From NCBI GenBank assembly GCA_016858145.1, contig JAEHOE010000114.1, positions 371,816 to 435,815 on the forward strand: 64,000 nt of DNA, given 5' to 3'. Below, piece by piece: positions 60,948 through 64,000 of this stretch (its first letter is position 1; the number at the start of each line of letters is the position of its first letter). Under the pieces are notes generated by a model. That model was not told where the DNA came from. It worked only from the letters and a program-made list of their open reading frames with translations, and did not search any database. The stretch comes from Edaphochlamys debaryana (taxonomy: Eukaryota > Chlorophyta > Chlorophyceae > Chlamydomonadales). Made by a program: the position numbers and the translations under genes.

Positions 60948-61398
60948 ACCCAATCAATGTTCACCCCGCCCGCCGCCCAAAGTGGCGCGCGCCCCTTTCG
61001 GCCTGTACGAGCGGCGCGCTTCTGTGCAATAGCAGGCAGAGGTGGCGCCAGACACTCTAGTGTTGTGTGTGCGAGCGAGCTGTGCGTGCAACGTACGCAT
61101 CTACAGCGAACCTTGGAGTCAGCCATTTCGGCCCCTACTACAGCGGGTGCACGCGCTGCGTAGCGCAGTGTACGTGTATTAGGCGTAGCCTGGATACCGG
61201 ACGGCCCGTCTTGAGGGTAATGGACGGGCCGTTTCGTCCGTCGGTTCTCCGGGGCCGTCCGTCGGTTCTGCTGGTGCCGCTAAGCGAATGCTGCTCAGGC
61301 GAGTCAGAAGACAGAAGACGAGCGACGGGGGTGATGGGGGGCAGGGACGATCCGTCTCGTTTGTCAGGTGCAGCATGGGTGTACAGCTCGATTTTCTG
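60948..61398 (+). repeat. Tandem-array unit R4, just upstream of the second matrix gene
   Basis: Carries ACCCAATCAATGTT, CATCTACAGCGAACC, GCAGTGTACGTGTATTAGG, an inverted repeat (61201-61210 with 61223-61232) and one GCAGCATGGGTGTACAGCTC. It ends about 185 bp before the ATG at 61584, so it may lie in that gene's promoter. Confidence 0.85.
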
Positions 61399-61583
61399 TA
61401 TAACTGTCCAATGCAAGGTTTGCATTGCATAGCCCGACAGGCAAAATGTTCATTAAGTGCTGATTAGGGCTGTAGGGCGCATCCTTCGAGCGTCATATCT
61501 GGTGCTGCTGGGGCCCACTCGCTCAGAGGGCGTACGTTCATCAAGCGTGGAGTTCACCGCGTGGTGTCGTGAAGCTCTAAGCG

Positions 61584-64000
61584 ATGTCCCCATGCGTGAT
61601 GGCATCGCTACGAGGGCGCACAGCCCTTGGCATCGCCGTGCTTTGCGCTGCCCTCGCCGGAGGCCCCATGAGCGCGATGGCAGCGCGCCTCAGCGGAGGC
61701 GGGGCCACTGGTCTCAAGCAGCGTGACGACTCGGTGGAGCCAGGCTACGCTGGCTACTTTGGGCGCAAGCTCCAGCAGACCTGCTCGTACAGCTGCTCCA
61801 AGTAGGGCAGGGCAGGGTGGGGACGTAATCGGGCGCTGCAAGGGCGGGCAAGGGGCACCTACGGCCAGGGGCACCTACGGCCCCACCTACGGCCTACTCC
61901 AAAACCCCCAACCTGCTCCCAACACACATTCCTCGCCTTGCCGTCACGGCATGTTTCAATCTGGGCGAGGCCTTTCAAGGGACCTTGCTGTAGCTGTGCC
62001 GGTTCCCTCCCAGCTTTGCCTCCACGTGGTCAACCTGAAACCCCCCCGGCCGTGCCTTGACCCCATCCAGGTTTGACACGTGCTTGACCAACGCCTGCAC
62101 CTACTTCAACTCAACGCACATTTACGTCGTGGTTAGCATCGGCAGCTGCAAGCCCGGAAGCATATCGTGAGTGCGGGTGGGGTGGGACGTGGAACGGGCC
62201 TCAAAAAGGCTCAAACTGAGGGACACGCCAGTCCCCCTCCTGTCCTGTGCGCTAACCTGCCAGGTGCGTGCATTGCACTGAAGCTCGCCAACTGCCTGCA
62301 CCATCATTTGCTTTCGAGCCCCCGTCCCCCCCTCCCCCCCCCCACACCCTCCGGTCCCCTTCCCCCGCCACCCACACGCACCACCCAAGCCTGCCGGTAA
62401 CGCCCGGCCCCATCCGTCCCCCCGCCCCCCCCCGCCCTCTCACCTCCCCGCAGGTGGTTCTGCTGCAGCCAGCAGGCACCCGTCTGCAGCCTGGACACGA
62501 GCTCCTGCACGGGCACCGTGTCCGGCAACACTTGCAACACCGTGACCACCGTCGGGTACTACATCCAAATCGGTACCACCAGCTTTTCGGCGCAGGTAGA
62601 TAGTCGGCGCATCGGTACCTGCCCAGTGGCGCGTGTCAGCGGCGCACTTTCGCTGCTTGCACATATAATCTTCCTCCGTCCGGCTGATCCTTTCCTTAAG
62701 TAGCTGTCCGTGCCTGCCCTTCACAGGTCCACGACGGCCCCCTCAACGGAAACAACACCTGCCGGGCGTCCGAGGGAAAGACCTGCTGCGGTGGCGGCGG
62801 CAACAACTGCGGCGGCACGGGTTCCGTGTGCGACATCACCGTCAACATCAACGGTTATGCGCAGTGAGTACCGGTACTGAAGGGCTGGGAGGGGAATCCG
62901 ATTCGGGCCTGGACCTGAGCAGGATGGAACGGACTCTCGGCGGGGTTATTATTTCTACACCCGGGCGGTGTGCCGGGCAACAGCGAGGGTTACTCGAGAC
63001 AATAACTGTGCACGGTGCAGCCCCGCAGCTTGGATAGTTGGGTTCAGAGCCCTGGCACATGGGGACATGCGTGAAGGCATAGTGGGCATTGCGGGGGCCG
63101 TGCGGCGCGCTCCGCGCGAAGCTTACCGGGAGCAGGGGGTGGGGGACGGTCGCAAGGCAAAACACACTTCCACGCCGACCCGCGACAAAGTAGTGCGACT
63201 GCCTCTCCAACCACGCACCTGATCTGCAAAGGGCGGAGACATGGCGGTGCGGGCTTGAGCGAGCGAGGTTTGACCGAAGCCGGTGCTGAACATGCAATAA
63301 TGGGTTAGACCTGTCCGTTCAGGGTTGTTCTAGAACCAACCTTTGCTTGGCATGGGCAGGCGAGTCGGTCCACAACCTGTGCCCAAGCCCACGTGCGCAA
63401 GCTTGCACACCGTCATCGTACGGCTTGCTGTGACCGCTGTTGCCCTCTGCCCTCTGCCTAATCCGTACAGGTGCATTCTTCCGCCGCCTCCGCCCCCCAG
63501 CCCTCCGCCGCCTCCGCCCCCCAGCCCTCCGCCCCCGCCGCCGCCCAGCCCTCCTCCGCCTCCCCCGCCCAGTCCGCCGCCCCCGCCGCCTCCGCCTCCG
63601 CCTAGCCCGCCGCCGCCGCCACCGCCCAGCCCTCCCCCGCCGCCACCGCCCAGCCCTCCTCCTCCACCCCCGCCCAGCCCTCCGCCGCCTCCCCCGCCCA
63701 GCCCCGCCGCCCCCGCCGCCTCCGCCGCCGCCCAGCCCTCCCCCGCCTCCCCCACCCAGCCCTCCTCCCCCTCCTCCACCCCCAGCCCCCCTCCCCCTCC
63801 CCCGCCCAGCCCTCCCCCGCCTCCGCCGCCCAGCCCCCCTCCCCCTCCCCCGCCCAGCCCTCCACCCCCTCCCCCGCCCAGCCCCCGCCCCCGCCCCCGC
63901 CCAGCCCTCCTCCCCCACCTCCTCCGCCCAGCCCTCCCCCACCTCCCCCTCCTAGCCCCCCTCCGCCTCCCCCTCCAAGCCCTCCTCCCCCACCTCCTCC
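61584..64000 (+). CDS. Secreted Cys-rich / poly-proline extracellular-matrix glycoprotein, copy 2 (cut by window end)
   Basis: Exons 61584-61801, 62071-62166, 62454-62595, 62727-62863, 63471 to beyond 64000. Phases match those of the gene at 1882 exon by exon. The start is ATG 61584 or 61599; the signal peptide core is TALGIAVLCAALAGG. Both copies share a basic LQQ motif after the signal (GRKLQQ here, GRRTLQQQ in copy 1). The Cys-rich domain reads SYSCSK, FDTCLTNACTYFNSTHIYV, WFCCSQQAPVCS, VHDGPLNGNNTC and CCGGGGNNCGGTGSVCD, each aligning with copy 1 (for example IHDGSLDGTNTC and CCSGGGNSNCG). The last exon starts CILPPPPPPSPPP and enters the HRGP repeat. Three 1-nt length anomalies break the repeat frame, at about 63702-63705, 63779-63783 and 63892-63896. 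The C-terminal domain lies outside the window. Function: probable wall or matrix protein, ligand unknown. Confidence 0.85.
63480..64000 (+). repeat. Coding Ser-Pro(n) repeat tract of copy 2
   Basis: Units of AGC plus 5-10 proline codons, continuing to the window edge; same type as 3690-5655. Confidence 0.95.

Overview
The window looks like nuclear DNA from a volvocine green alga (Chlamydomonas relatives). The evidence is very high GC, genes split into many short exons by small GT-AG introns (and a few GC-AG introns), TGTAA polyadenylation signals, long serine-proline hydroxyproline-rich glycoprotein (HRGP) repeats, an EGF-exostosin glycosyltransferase, and a receptor-type class III nucleotide cyclase with a solute-binding-like ectodomain. 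I see no prokaryotic operon, rRNA, confident tRNA or CRISPR. The species cannot be named from this sequence.

Layout. 0-1.4 kb: an unrecognised 471-codon ORF (-). 1.9-7.7 kb: a cysteine-rich/poly-proline extracellular-matrix glycoprotein gene (+). 8.75-17.0 kb: a 25-exon exostosin (GT47) gene with EGF-like motifs (-), whose splice phases close throughout. 17.9-19.6 kb: a mobile element carrying a 5'-truncated Fanzor (eukaryotic TnpB-like RuvC nuclease) gene (-). 20.2-26.8 kb: a 14-exon, probably plastid, NusG-domain protein with acidic-aromatic and RGG tails (-). 27.8-38.4 kb: a giant coiled-coil / Pro-Ser-rich / PTC7-type PP2C phosphatase fusion (-). 39.3-43.9 kb: an unrecognised 1217-residue Ala-rich protein, divergent from the previous gene (+). 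45.7-53.8 kb: the receptor cyclase (+). 53.8-61.5 kb: a gene-poor, repeat-rich stretch holding a deletion derivative of the Fanzor element, a tandem array of about 0.5-1.2 kb units, and a 448-bp insertion with a 12-bp target duplication. 61.6-64.0 kb: the 5' part of a second gene paralogous to the first matrix gene (+).

Functionally, the two matrix genes encode secreted HRGP-like wall proteins. The exostosin between them belongs to a family of secretory-pathway glycosyltransferases that could modify such proteins; this is inference from neighbourhood and family. The cyclase and the PP2C fusion are signalling genes. The NusG protein probably acts in plastid transcription.

The most notable object is the Fanzor element. 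Two segments, flanking the Fanzor gene at 17.9-19.6 kb, recur in the same order and orientation but without the gene at 55.3-55.6 kb. This delimits the element and shows a non-autonomous relative. The segment 3' of the Fanzor stop is conserved and hairpin-forming, as expected for a guide-RNA scaffold or transposon end. The poly-proline exons contain several 1-nt homopolymer indels that break the frames; whether these are assembly errors or real lesions must be checked on reads.
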